Assembly (NCBI GenBank): GCA_021805275.1
Contig: JAJZFQ010000286.1
Coordinates: forward strand, 14,997-20,236
DNA from: Pseudomonadota bacterium
Lineage (GTDB): Bacteria; Pseudomonadota; Gammaproteobacteria; Steroidobacterales; Steroidobacteraceae
Direction: 5' to 3'
DNA length: 5,240 nucleotides
Under the pieces are notes generated by a model. That model was not told the origin of the DNA and ran no database searches. It was given only the letters and a program-made list of their open reading frames with translations. This document shows, in pieces, positions 1 to 5,240 of this stretch. Position 1 is the first letter of the stretch. Each line of letters opens with the position of its first letter. A program made the translations under genes and the position numbers.

Positions 1-48
1 CGCACCGCCGCGCCGAGCGCATTGCCTCCCGAGGGCATCCCCGCATAG
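1..48 (+). other. possible 3' tail of an upstream gene
   Basis: Reading frame 1 is open from the window edge and stops at TAG (46-48), giving a 15-residue alanine- and proline-rich tail (RTAAPSALPPEGIPA) with mostly G/C third positions. It would end 9 bases before the xdhC-like start and in the same frame. The other two forward frames are also open here, as is common in such GC-rich DNA, so this is only a candidate. It has no recognisable motif. Confidence 0.2.
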
Positions 49-57
49 CATCCGGCC

Positions 58-1119
58 ATGGAATCCTGCCTCGGCGCCCTGTTACCCCTGTTCGAGCGCG
101 AGCGCGCTGCCGGCCGCGCGACCGCGCTCGCTGTCCTCCTGAGCACTGCCGGTTCGACCTATCAGCGTCCGGGCGCACTGCTGCTGATCAGCGCAGGGGG
201 AGCCTACGCCGGGCTGATCTCCGGCGGCTGTCTGGAGGGCGATCTCGCCGCTCATGCCCGCTCGGTGATCGAGACCGGTCGAGCGCAACGGGTCACGTAT
301 GATCTTCGCAACCCCAACGACCTGATCTGGGGTCTCGGCGCCGGCTGTGAGGGCGCGATGCACATCCTGATGCTGCGTGTTGGCCCTGCGGAGGGTTGGC
401 AGCCGCTCGCCCATCTCGCCCACGCCTTCGCAGCGCACGAGGCGACGGCCGTTGGCCTCGTCGCAGAAAGTGACGCCCCGGACATCGCGCTCGGCGCCGT
501 TGCGCTTGCGGGCCCCGACACGGCGAACCGGCTCACAGCCGCGGGGCAGCAGGCGCTCGCCGCGGCGAGCCGCTCGAGTGAGCCGCAATGGCTCGAGCTT
601 CCCGGGCGCTGCCGGCTGTTCCTCCTGCCGCTCGCGCTGCCACCCCGGATCGTTGTGCTCGGCGCCGGTCCGGATGTCGTTCCGGTAGTACAGATCGCCG
701 CGCAGCTCGGCTGGAAAGTGACGGTGATCGATCACCGCGCGGGGCTACTGCTGGCCGAGCGTTTCCCGGCCGCCGAGCAACTCATCGAGGCCGGCCCCGA
801 GCAATTCCTGGCGTTGACGAATGAGCGGCCGTTCGACGCCGCCGTCATCATGACGCACCAGCTCGAGACGGACCGTGAGTATCTGCGTGTACTGGCCCGA
901 ACGGCTCTGCCTTACGTCGGCTTGCTCGGGCCGCCGGGGCGCGCGGCGCGGCTGCTCGGTGAGATCGGTTCCGACGCGCACCGGTTGGGCGAGCGGCTGC
1001 ACGCGCCGGTGGGGCTGGACCTCGGTGGGCGCTCCCCGCAAGCCATCGCCGTGTCGATCGTCGCTGAGATCCTCTCCGTGCGCAACGGACGGGTGGCCCG
1101 CCCCGTGCCGCCTCGCTGA
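58..1119 (+). CDS. XdhC/CoxI-family molybdenum hydroxylase maturation factor
   Basis: This 353-residue protein belongs to the XdhC/CoxI family, cytoplasmic chaperones that bind the molybdenum cofactor, support its sulfuration and deliver it to molybdenum hydroxylases (XdhC, PaoD). The N-terminal XdhC_CoxI domain covers about residues 10-80, with AGSTYQRPGA (31-40) and the signature ISGGCLEGDL (54-63), whose Cys58 is the conserved cysteine. GLGAGCEG (92-99) follows. The C-terminal Rossmann domain (about 195-345) has VVLGAGPD (199-206), IDHR (224-227), MTHQ (265-268), YVGLLGPP (286-293) and HAPVGLDLGG (315-324). Length and domain order are normal for the family. The start is the first ATG after an in-frame TAG 12 bases upstream, so no longer N-terminus is possible. 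No clear Shine-Dalgarno precedes it. The next gene starts 17 bases after its stop, which suggests co-transcription. Family assignment is firm; the exact client enzyme is inferred from the neighbouring iorAB-like genes. Confidence 0.95.
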   Translation: MESCLGALLPLFERERAAGRATALAVLLSTAGSTYQRPGALLLISAGGAYAGLISGGCLEGDLAAHARSVIETGRAQRVTYDLRNPNDLIWGLGAGCEGAMHILMLRVGPAEGWQPLAHLAHAFAAHEATAVGLVAESDAPDIALGAVALAGPDTANRLTAAGQQALAAASRSSEPQWLELPGRCRLFLLPLALPPRIVVLGAGPDVVPVVQIAAQLGWKVTVIDHRAGLLLAERFPAAEQLIEAGPEQFLALTNERPFDAAVIMTHQLETDREYLRVLARTALPYVGLLGPPGRAARLLGEIGSDAHRLGERLHAPVGLDLGGRSPQAIAVSIVAEILSVRNGRVARPVPPR

Positions 1120-1136
1120 GCGGCGGTTGGTGCCGC

Positions 1137-1736
1137 ATGAACGCACCGGGCAGCGAACTGCATGCGTTGGTCCTCGCCGCCGGCGCCTCGCGCCGCTTCG
1201 GTGCCATCAAACAGCTCGCGCGCATCGGCGAGGAGCCGATGCTGCTGCGCGCGGTGCGGTCGGCGGCCGCTGCCGCCGACCGCACCTGGGTGATACTCGG
1301 CGCCCATGCGCAAGAGCTCGCCGCACTGCTGGAGCCGGTGCCCGTCACGGTATGCGTCAACGCCAACTGGCCCGAGGGACTCTCGAGCTCGATTCGCGCC
1401 GGCATCGAGCGCCTGCCGAGCTCCTGCGACGGCATCCTGTTGACACTGGCCGACCAGGCGCTCGTCAGTGCAGAGGATTACGCGCGACTCGCGCACCTCT
1501 GGCGCAACGCGCCGCAGTCCATTGCCGCCGCCCGCTACGGCTCAGGTCCCGGCGCACCGGCGATATTTCCGCGGTGGCTGTTCGCGGACCTAGTGAAGCT
1601 GACGGGCGATACGGGAGCGCGGGCGTTGCTGCTTGAGCATGCCGCGAGGGTGCTCGAGGTGCCCATGCCCAGTGCGGGCCTCGACATCGACACCCCCGCA
1701 GATCTGGTCGCGATGGCGGGATCCACCACGAAGTGA
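1137..1736 (+). CDS. MocA/MobA-like molybdenum cofactor nucleotidyltransferase
   Basis: This 199-residue protein is a MobA-like NTP transferase (GT-A-like Rossmann fold) of the kind that joins a nucleotide to the molybdenum cofactor. Visible motifs are LVLAAGASRRFGAIKQL (11-27), the nucleotide-binding loop with its lysine; NANWPEGLSSSIRAGI (75-90); the metal-binding LADQ (104-107); GAPAIFP (139-145); GDTGARALL (157-165); and DIDTPADL (183-190). The LAAG loop and the GLSSSIRAG and GDTGAR blocks resemble MocA-type CTP:molybdopterin cytidylyltransferases more than MobA (LAGG) guanylyltransferases, so the product is probably the MCD form of the cofactor, the form known for this hydroxylase family. 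It follows the XdhC-like gene by 17 bases with only a weak ribosome binding site. In LADQ the next residue is Ala108, where proline is usual. Family is firm; CTP preference is inferred, so the symbol mocA is not assigned. Confidence 0.92.
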   Translation: MNAPGSELHALVLAAGASRRFGAIKQLARIGEEPMLLRAVRSAAAAADRTWVILGAHAQELAALLEPVPVTVCVNANWPEGLSSSIRAGIERLPSSCDGILLTLADQALVSAEDYARLAHLWRNAPQSIAAARYGSGPGAPAIFPRWLFADLVKLTGDTGARALLLEHAARVLEVPMPSAGLDIDTPADLVAMAGSTTK

Positions 1737-1779
1737 TGCCCGCAGCCGCCAGACCCGTCGCAGCGCATCCGCCAAGACA

Positions 1780-1790
1780 ACGGTGACCGT
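1780..1790. repeat. short inverted repeat ACGGT-G-ACCGT
   Basis: A perfect 5-bp inverted repeat around a central G lies in the gap between the nucleotidyltransferase gene and the [2Fe-2S] subunit gene, about 37 bp upstream of the predicted -35 box. The position would suit an activator site. The repeat is short, however, and could be chance in DNA this rich in G and C. Confidence 0.2.
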
Positions 1791-1826
1791 CGATCCGTGC
1801 GACTGACCGGGGTTCGGCGGCGCGAG

Positions 1827-1855
1827 CTGACCGGATCGGGTGGATCTCCTATACT
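1827..1855 (+). promoter_or_regulatory. predicted sigma70-type promoter for the oxidoreductase genes
   Basis: The -35 box CTGACC (1827-1832, 4 of 6 to TTGACA) and the -10 box TATACT (1850-1855, 5 of 6 to TATAAT) are separated by exactly 17 bp. TATACT stands out as AT-rich in a very GC-rich background. Transcription would start near 1862, leaving a leader of about 50 bases before the ATG at 1912. This supports the 1912 start over an in-frame upstream ATG at 1840, which would not be transcribed from here. CTGACCGG also occurs 24 bp earlier (1803-1810), perhaps by chance. Confidence 0.6.
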
Positions 1856-1874
1856 TCCTGCTCGCGAATGCCCA

Positions 1875-1890
1875 GCCGTCGCTCGACGGC
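1875..1890. promoter_or_regulatory. inverted repeat in the leader, possible operator or hairpin
   Basis: GCCGTCG-CT-CGACGGC is a perfect 7-bp inverted repeat with a 2-base centre. As RNA it would form a 6-bp stem with a GCTC loop. It lies about 13-28 bases after the predicted transcription start and ends 21 bases before the ATG, and it is flanked by GCCCAG on both sides (1870-1875 and 1891-1896). A repressor operator at this location would block transcription; a hairpin would sit just upstream of the ribosome binding site. No regulator gene is in the window to pair with it. Confidence 0.35.
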
Positions 1891-1901
1891 GCCCAGCGCG
1901 C

Positions 1902-1906
1902 GGAGG
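1902..1906 (+). promoter_or_regulatory. ribosome binding site that fixes the small-subunit start
   Basis: GGAGG sits 5 bases before the ATG at 1912. It decides between that start and the in-frame ATG at 1840, because the protein from 1912 begins directly with the family's usual N-terminus (MRFSILVNG) while the 24 extra upstream residues have no family character. Confidence 0.8.
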
Positions 1907-1911
1907 CGCTC

Positions 1912-2397
1912 ATGAGATTTTCCATCCTGGTCAACGGCACGCGGCGCACGGTGGAGGAGGATGCGGACACGCCGCTGCTGTGGGTGCTGCGCGACGAGCT
2001 GCATCTGGTGGGCACCAAGTACGGCTGCGGCATTGCCGTCTGCGGCGCCTGTACGGTGCATCTCGGGGGCGTGCCGGTGCGCTCCTGCGTCATCCCGATC
2101 TCGGCGGTCGGTGCGGCACCGGTCGTGACCATCGAGGGGATTGGCGAGAGCGAGTGGGGCCGAAAGGTCAAGGCGGCCTGGCTTGCCCTCGATGTCATGC
2201 AGTGCGGCTATTGTCAGGCCGGCCAGGTCATGACGGCGACGGCACTACTGGCGAGCAATCCCCGCCCCACCGACCAGGACATCGACCAGGCGATGCACGG
2301 CAACATCTGCCGCTGCTGCACCTATACGCGGATCCGCGCAGCGATCAAGCAGGCCGCCGGCCTGCCGAGCGTCGATACCCGGGAGGACCGCTCATGA
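1912..2397 (+). CDS. [2Fe-2S] small subunit of an IorA-type molybdenum hydroxylase
   Basis: This 161-residue protein is the electron-transfer subunit of a xanthine-dehydrogenase-family enzyme, close in design to IorA of isoquinoline 1-oxidoreductase. The N-terminal plant-ferredoxin-like domain (about 1-75) holds one [2Fe-2S] cluster through Cys39, Cys44, Cys47 and Cys59 (GCGIAVCGACTVH, then RSC). The C-terminal helical [2Fe-2S] domain (about 80-150) holds the second through Cys98, Cys101 (QCGYC), Cys133 and Cys135 (NICRCC). Electrons from the molybdenum centre would pass through both clusters to an outside acceptor. The length is typical of stand-alone small subunits. It has no signal peptide, so it is probably exported in complex with the Tat-signal-bearing large subunit. 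Its TGA overlaps the ATG of the large-subunit gene (ATGA), which indicates translational coupling. The residue after CRC is Cys136, where glycine is common. Confidence 0.94.
   Translation: MRFSILVNGTRRTVEEDADTPLLWVLRDELHLVGTKYGCGIAVCGACTVHLGGVPVRSCVIPISAVGAAPVVTIEGIGESEWGRKVKAAWLALDVMQCGYCQAGQVMTATALLASNPRPTDQDIDQAMHGNICRCCTYTRIRAAIKQAAGLPSVDTREDRS
2381..2387 (+). promoter_or_regulatory. ribosome binding site of the large-subunit gene
   Basis: GGGAGGA lies inside the last codons of the small-subunit gene, 6 bases before the ATG at 2394. It supports that start over longer in-frame readings (the frame is open from 1797), which would overlap the small-subunit gene and bury the Tat signal inside the protein. 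Confidence 0.8.
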
Positions 2398-4649
2398 GCG
2401 CCGAGAATGCCGCGCACGAGCCGGATCCCGCGGCCTCGAGAGGACCGCGCCTCACACGCCGCGCGTTCCTCGCCGTGGGTCTGGCGGCCGGCGGCGGTCT
2501 GCTGCTGACGCTGCGATTCGTCGAGCGGGCCTCGGCCGATGAGGCGATGATTGCCGCCTATATCAAGATCGCTCCGGATGGCATCGTCACGATCACCGCC
2601 AAGAACCCGGAGATCGGCCAGGGCATGAAGACGACCCTGCCGATGTTGATCGCCGATGAGCTCGACGTGCAGTGGCGCAACGTGCGCGTCGAGCAGGCCA
2701 TGCTCGATCCAGTCTTCGGCGCACAGTTCGCCGGCGGCAGCCTCGGCACGCCGCTTAACTGGATCCCGATGCAGCGCGTCGGGGCGGCCGCCCGGCAGAT
2801 GCTGATCAGCGCCGCGGCGCGCCGCTGGCGCGTTCCGCGCGCCGAGTGCACGGCCAAGGCGGGCATGGTGCGCCACGCATCCAGCGGGCGGACGCTCAGC
2901 TACGGCGCACTGGCGAGCGCGGCCGCATCGCTGCCGGCACCGGATCTGGATTCGGTCACGCTCAAGGCACCGGGCGAATACACGATCATCGGGAAGTTCA
3001 CCGGCGGCGTCGACAGCGCGCGCGTGCTCGACGGCGAACCGTTGTTCGGCATCGACGTGACGCTGCCGCAGATGAGTTACGCGCTGTACGAGAAGTCTCC
3101 GGTATTCGGCGCACGCCTGGTGCGCGCCAACATCGAGCAGATCAAGGCGCTGCCGGGCGTGCGCGATGCGTTCATCCTGCGCGGCAGGGAGGCCAATGCC
3201 GCAGTGAAGATGGGCCTCGTTGACGGCGTCGCCATCGTCGCCGACAAGTGGTGGGATGCGCAGAAGGCGCTGAAGATGCTGCGCGCCGAATGGTCGCCGG
3301 ACTCCGCGCCCGGCCAGAGCACGCAGGCATTCGAGCAACAAGCCGCCCGGCTGGCCGGTTCCGCGCCACAGACCATCATCCGTCGCGACGGGGACGTCGA
3401 GGCCGCCCTGGCGCAGGCGGCGAAGATCGTGCACGCCTCGTACGCGTATCCGTTCCTCGCTCACGCGACGCTCGAGCCGCAGAACTGCACCGCCAGAGTT
3501 ACGCCCGACGGGGGTCTGGAGATCTGGGCACCCACCCAGAATCCCGGTCCGGGGGCGAAGCTGGTGGCGCGCACGCTGGGGATCGATGCCTCGCGCATCC
3601 GCGTGCACATGACCCGGGTCGGCGGCGGCTTCGGCCGGCGACTGAGCAATGATTACATGGTCGAGGCCGCCGCGATCGCCCAGCGCACCGGCCGGCCGGT
3701 GAAGCTCCTGTGGACCCGGCCGCAGGACCTGCAGCATGACGCGTATCGGCCGGGTGGCTTCCACTACTTCAAGGCCGGACTGGACGCGGCCGGCAAGCCG
3801 ATGGCCTTCCGCGATCATTTCGTCACGTTCGGCCGGAACGGCCAGGTCGCCGACTCGGCCGATCTGCCGAGTGGGCACTTCCCGGCGGGTTACATCCCGA
3901 ACCTCGAGTACGGCCGCTCGCTGATCCAGCTCGATGCGCCCACCGGCCCGATGCGCAACCCCGGCGGCAATGCCCTAGCGTTTGCGTTCGAGTCGTTTCT
4001 CGACGAGCTGGCGCACGCCGGCGAGCTCGATCCGCTCGCCCTGCGCCTCGCGCTGTACGCGCCGCCGCGCGTACAGCCCTCGCCCCGGGCGCGCTTCGGC
4101 ATGAAGATCCCGCCGTTCGATACCGGCCGGGCGAGGGGGGTGCTGCAACTCGTCGCCGAGCGGGCCCGCTGGACACACCGGCAGAAACTACCGGCCGGAA
4201 CGGGACTGGGTCTCGCCTTTTACTACAGCCACCTCGGCTACGTCGCCGAGGTGGTCAAGGCGAGCGTGGACCGCGAGGGCGTGCCGCAGGTCCACAAGAT
4301 CTGGGCGGCGATCGATATCGGCCGGCAGATCATCAACCCCGCCGGCGCATTCAACCAGGCGCAGGGGGCGATTCTGGACGGGCTGGGGCAGGCGCTGCAC
4401 CCCTTCATCACGCTGCAGGACGGTCAGGTGGTGCAGAGCAATTTCGACACGTATGCGCTGCTGCGCATGCACGAGGCGCCCCCGGTCGAGGTGCACTTTC
4501 TACGCAGCGACAACGATCCAACCGGACTCGGCGAGCCGGCCCTGCCACCGGTGCTGCCGGCGCTGTGCAATGCACTGTTCGCCGCCACCGGCAGACGCAT
4601 CCGCACGCTACCGATCGATCCGCGCGCGTTGCGCCGTTCGACTGCCTGA
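2394..4649 (+). CDS. molybdenum-cofactor large subunit, IorB-type oxidoreductase, Tat-exported
   Basis: This 751-residue protein is the catalytic subunit of a molybdenum hydroxylase of the xanthine dehydrogenase family, IorB type by size and by having two halves of the cofactor-binding domain without an FAD domain. The N-terminus carries a twin-arginine signal, [15 protein letters not shown] (21-35), with a possible cleavage site after ASA (46-48). Family motifs include [12 protein letters not shown] (73-84), AGGSLGTP (113-120), [12 protein letters not shown] (354-365), WAPTQNPG (378-385), GGGFGRR (410-416), [18 protein letters not shown] (651-668) and [19 protein letters not shown] (709-727). 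Glu714 in GLGEP is the predicted catalytic base. Members hydroxylate N-heterocycles or oxidise aldehydes with water as the oxygen source; the substrate cannot be read here. The gene overlaps the small-subunit gene by 4 bases and follows the cofactor maturation genes, which fits. No c-type cytochrome motif (CXXCH) is fused to it. Length is close to the usual IorB size of about 740 residues. Confidence 0.94.
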   Translation: MSAENAAHEPDPAASRGPRLTRRAFLAVGLAAGGGLLLTLRFVERASADEAMIAAYIKIAPDGIVTITAKNPEIGQGMKTTLPMLIADELDVQWRNVRVEQAMLDPVFGAQFAGGSLGTPLNWIPMQRVGAAARQMLISAAARRWRVPRAECTAKAGMVRHASSGRTLSYGALASAAASLPAPDLDSVTLKAPGEYTIIGKFTGGVDSARVLDGEPLFGIDVTLPQMSYALYEKSPVFGARLVRANIEQIKALPGVRDAFILRGREANAAVKMGLVDGVAIVADKWWDAQKALKMLRAEWSPDSAPGQSTQAFEQQAARLAGSAPQTIIRRDGDVEAALAQAAKIVHASYAYPFLAHATLEPQNCTARVTPDGGLEIWAPTQNPGPGAKLVARTLGIDASRIRVHMTRVGGGFGRRLSNDYMVEAAAIAQRTGRPVKLLWTRPQDLQHDAYRPGGFHYFKAGLDAAGKPMAFRDHFVTFGRNGQVADSADLPSGHFPAGYIPNLEYGRSLIQLDAPTGPMRNPGGNALAFAFESFLDELAHAGELDPLALRLALYAPPRVQPSPRARFGMKIPPFDTGRARGVLQLVAERARWTHRQKLPAGTGLGLAFYYSHLGYVAEVVKASVDREGVPQVHKIWAAIDIGRQIINPAGAFNQAQGAILDGLGQALHPFITLQDGQVVQSNFDTYALLRMHEAPPVEVHFLRSDNDPTGLGEPALPPVLPALCNALFAATGRRIRTLPIDPRALRRSTA

Positions 4650-4677
4650 GCCCTCGGGCGCGCCGAGCGAGGGCTCA
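4647..4677. terminator. stem-loop between convergent genes, possible bidirectional terminator
   Basis: TGAGCCCTCG (4647-4656) and CGAGGGCTCA (4668-4677) form a perfect 10-bp stem with an 11-base loop containing the palindrome GGCGCGCC. Both outer ends are stop codons: TGA of the large subunit on the plus strand and TGA of the polymerase gene on the minus strand. It fills the whole 25-bp gap between the two genes. No T-run follows on either strand, so it is not a classical intrinsic terminator. It may still stop or protect transcripts from both sides. Confidence 0.55.
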
Positions 4678-5240
4678 TCCGCCGGTTGTACGCAGCAGCC
4701 TGCGCAGCTCGGCGAGCGGTCGCCGACCGCCGAACAGCCCGTACTCACTCAGTTTCAACCCGCGTGCCCGGGCGATCTGGCGCAGCCGGATGCCGTGCTC
4801 CTTGCTGGCGGTGAAGTACTGCAGTGCGGCGCCGAAGCGCTCCGCCGCGACGACGCGCTGATCGACCGGCAACCCGCTACGCAGCACGCCCGCGGCTTTC
4901 GTCCGGCCCGAGGCGTTCAGCGCACCAAGATCGGAGTAGCCCCGCAGCGCCCCCGATCGGATCGGCCGCGGCAGGGGCGCACAACAGCGCATCGAGATCG
5001 CCCGCCATGTCGCGCCCTCGCCGGTAACTCCCGACGATCTCGGCGCGCTCGACGCCCGGCACGGCGGCGAGGAAATCTCTCAGGGGCTCGGCATATTGCG
5101 CAGCCTGCGACAGCGGCAGCCGACGGGCCGTCTCACTCGCGGGACGCGTGAGCGCCTGCTCGAGCCGCCCCCGCAACGCCGGCCCGAAACCCCGCACGCC
5201 GGCCAGACGTGCGGTCGCAAGGACCCGGCGCAGAGCCGCC
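4675..5240 (-). pseudogene. family X DNA polymerase (PolX-like), frameshifted, 5' end outside window
   Basis: Minus-strand reading from the right edge gives the C-terminal part of a PolX-like DNA repair polymerase. In order: a helix-hairpin-helix segment LAGVRGFGPALRGRLEQAL (about 5206-5150); the nucleotidyltransferase signature [16 protein letters not shown], with metal-binding aspartates at 4997-4999 and 4991-4993; then, in the next frame, [10 protein letters not shown] with the third aspartate at 4861-4863; YFTASKEH (about 4795-4818); and LKLSEYGLF. The two parts are in different frames. Removing one base from the C run at 4950-4954 joins them into one continuous family-like protein with all three catalytic aspartates. 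Without that correction the first frame stops at 4877. The protein ends 18 residues after EYGLF, so the usual LGLP/PELRE region and the C-terminal PHP nuclease domain of bacterial PolX are absent. The frame stays open to position 5240, so the start lies beyond the window. The frameshift may be a sequencing error; if so, this is an intact but short PolX. Confidence 0.85.

Noticed and set aside
722..737. Perfect 16-bp palindrome CGGTGATCGATCACCG
   Set aside because: It lies within conserved xdhC-like coding sequence, where it encodes TVIDHR of the Rossmann domain; the codons explain it.
875..1636. 253-codon plus-strand frame overlapping the first two genes
   Set aside because: It spans the junction of two well-supported genes in another frame and has arginine-rich shadow composition.
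1840..1911. Longer start for the [2Fe-2S] subunit at 1840
   Set aside because: This start lies within the predicted promoter, and the extra 24 residues do not resemble the family; GGAGG marks 1912.
1797..2393. In-frame upstream extension of the large-subunit reading frame
   Set aside because: It overlaps the whole [2Fe-2S] subunit gene, has no family similarity and would bury the Tat signal. The ATG at 2394 has its own ribosome binding site.
2322..3878. 518-codon open frame on the minus strand
   Set aside because: It is antisense to the large-subunit gene and arises from GC-rich codon structure. Its translation is arginine- and histidine-rich with no recognisable domain.
4453..5151. 232-codon open frame on the plus strand
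   Set aside because: It overlaps the end of the large-subunit gene and runs antisense to the PolX gene. Its translation is low-complexity, rich in Arg, Ala and Pro, and has no motif.
1..5240. CRISPR arrays, tRNA or rRNA genes, insertion sequences, attachment sites
   Set aside because: I saw no regularly spaced repeats, no tRNA-like cloverleaf, no transposase motif and no terminal repeats.

Overview
This is a very GC-rich window (strong G/C bias at third codon positions) with bacterial gene organisation: short gaps, an ATGA start/stop overlap, Shine-Dalgarno sites and a Tat signal. It suggests a high-GC proteobacterium. Gamma- or betaproteobacteria are my guess from the look of the proteins; no rRNA or marker gene is present to prove it.

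Layout. Positions 1-57 hold at most the last codons of an upstream gene. Positions 58-1119 (+) encode an XdhC/CoxI-family maturation factor. Positions 1137-1736 (+) encode a MocA/MobA-like molybdopterin nucleotidyltransferase. A 175-bp gap follows, with a good sigma70-type promoter (CTGACC, 17 bp, TATACT) and an inverted repeat in the predicted leader. Positions 1912-2397 (+) encode a small [2Fe-2S] subunit and 2394-4649 (+) the large molybdenum-cofactor subunit of an IorAB-type (isoquinoline 1-oxidoreductase-like) molybdenum hydroxylase. A perfect 10-bp stem-loop at 4647-4677 separates this block from a convergent minus-strand gene, a family X DNA polymerase fragment that runs off the right edge and carries an apparent single-base frameshift at a run of five C.

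How the genes work together. The first four genes form one functional module. The nucleotidyltransferase would attach a nucleotide (probably CMP) to the molybdenum cofactor. The XdhC protein would hold and mature that cofactor and pass it to the large subunit. The large subunit folds in the cytoplasm with its [2Fe-2S] partner, and the complex is probably exported by Tat on the single signal peptide of the large subunit. No FAD subunit and no cytochrome partner is in the window, so the electron acceptor and the substrate cannot be read here.

I found no convincing new biological system. The points most worth a second look are the broken, PHP-less PolX gene, the stem-loop that contains both convergent stop codons, and the promoter/operator arrangement before the oxidoreductase genes.
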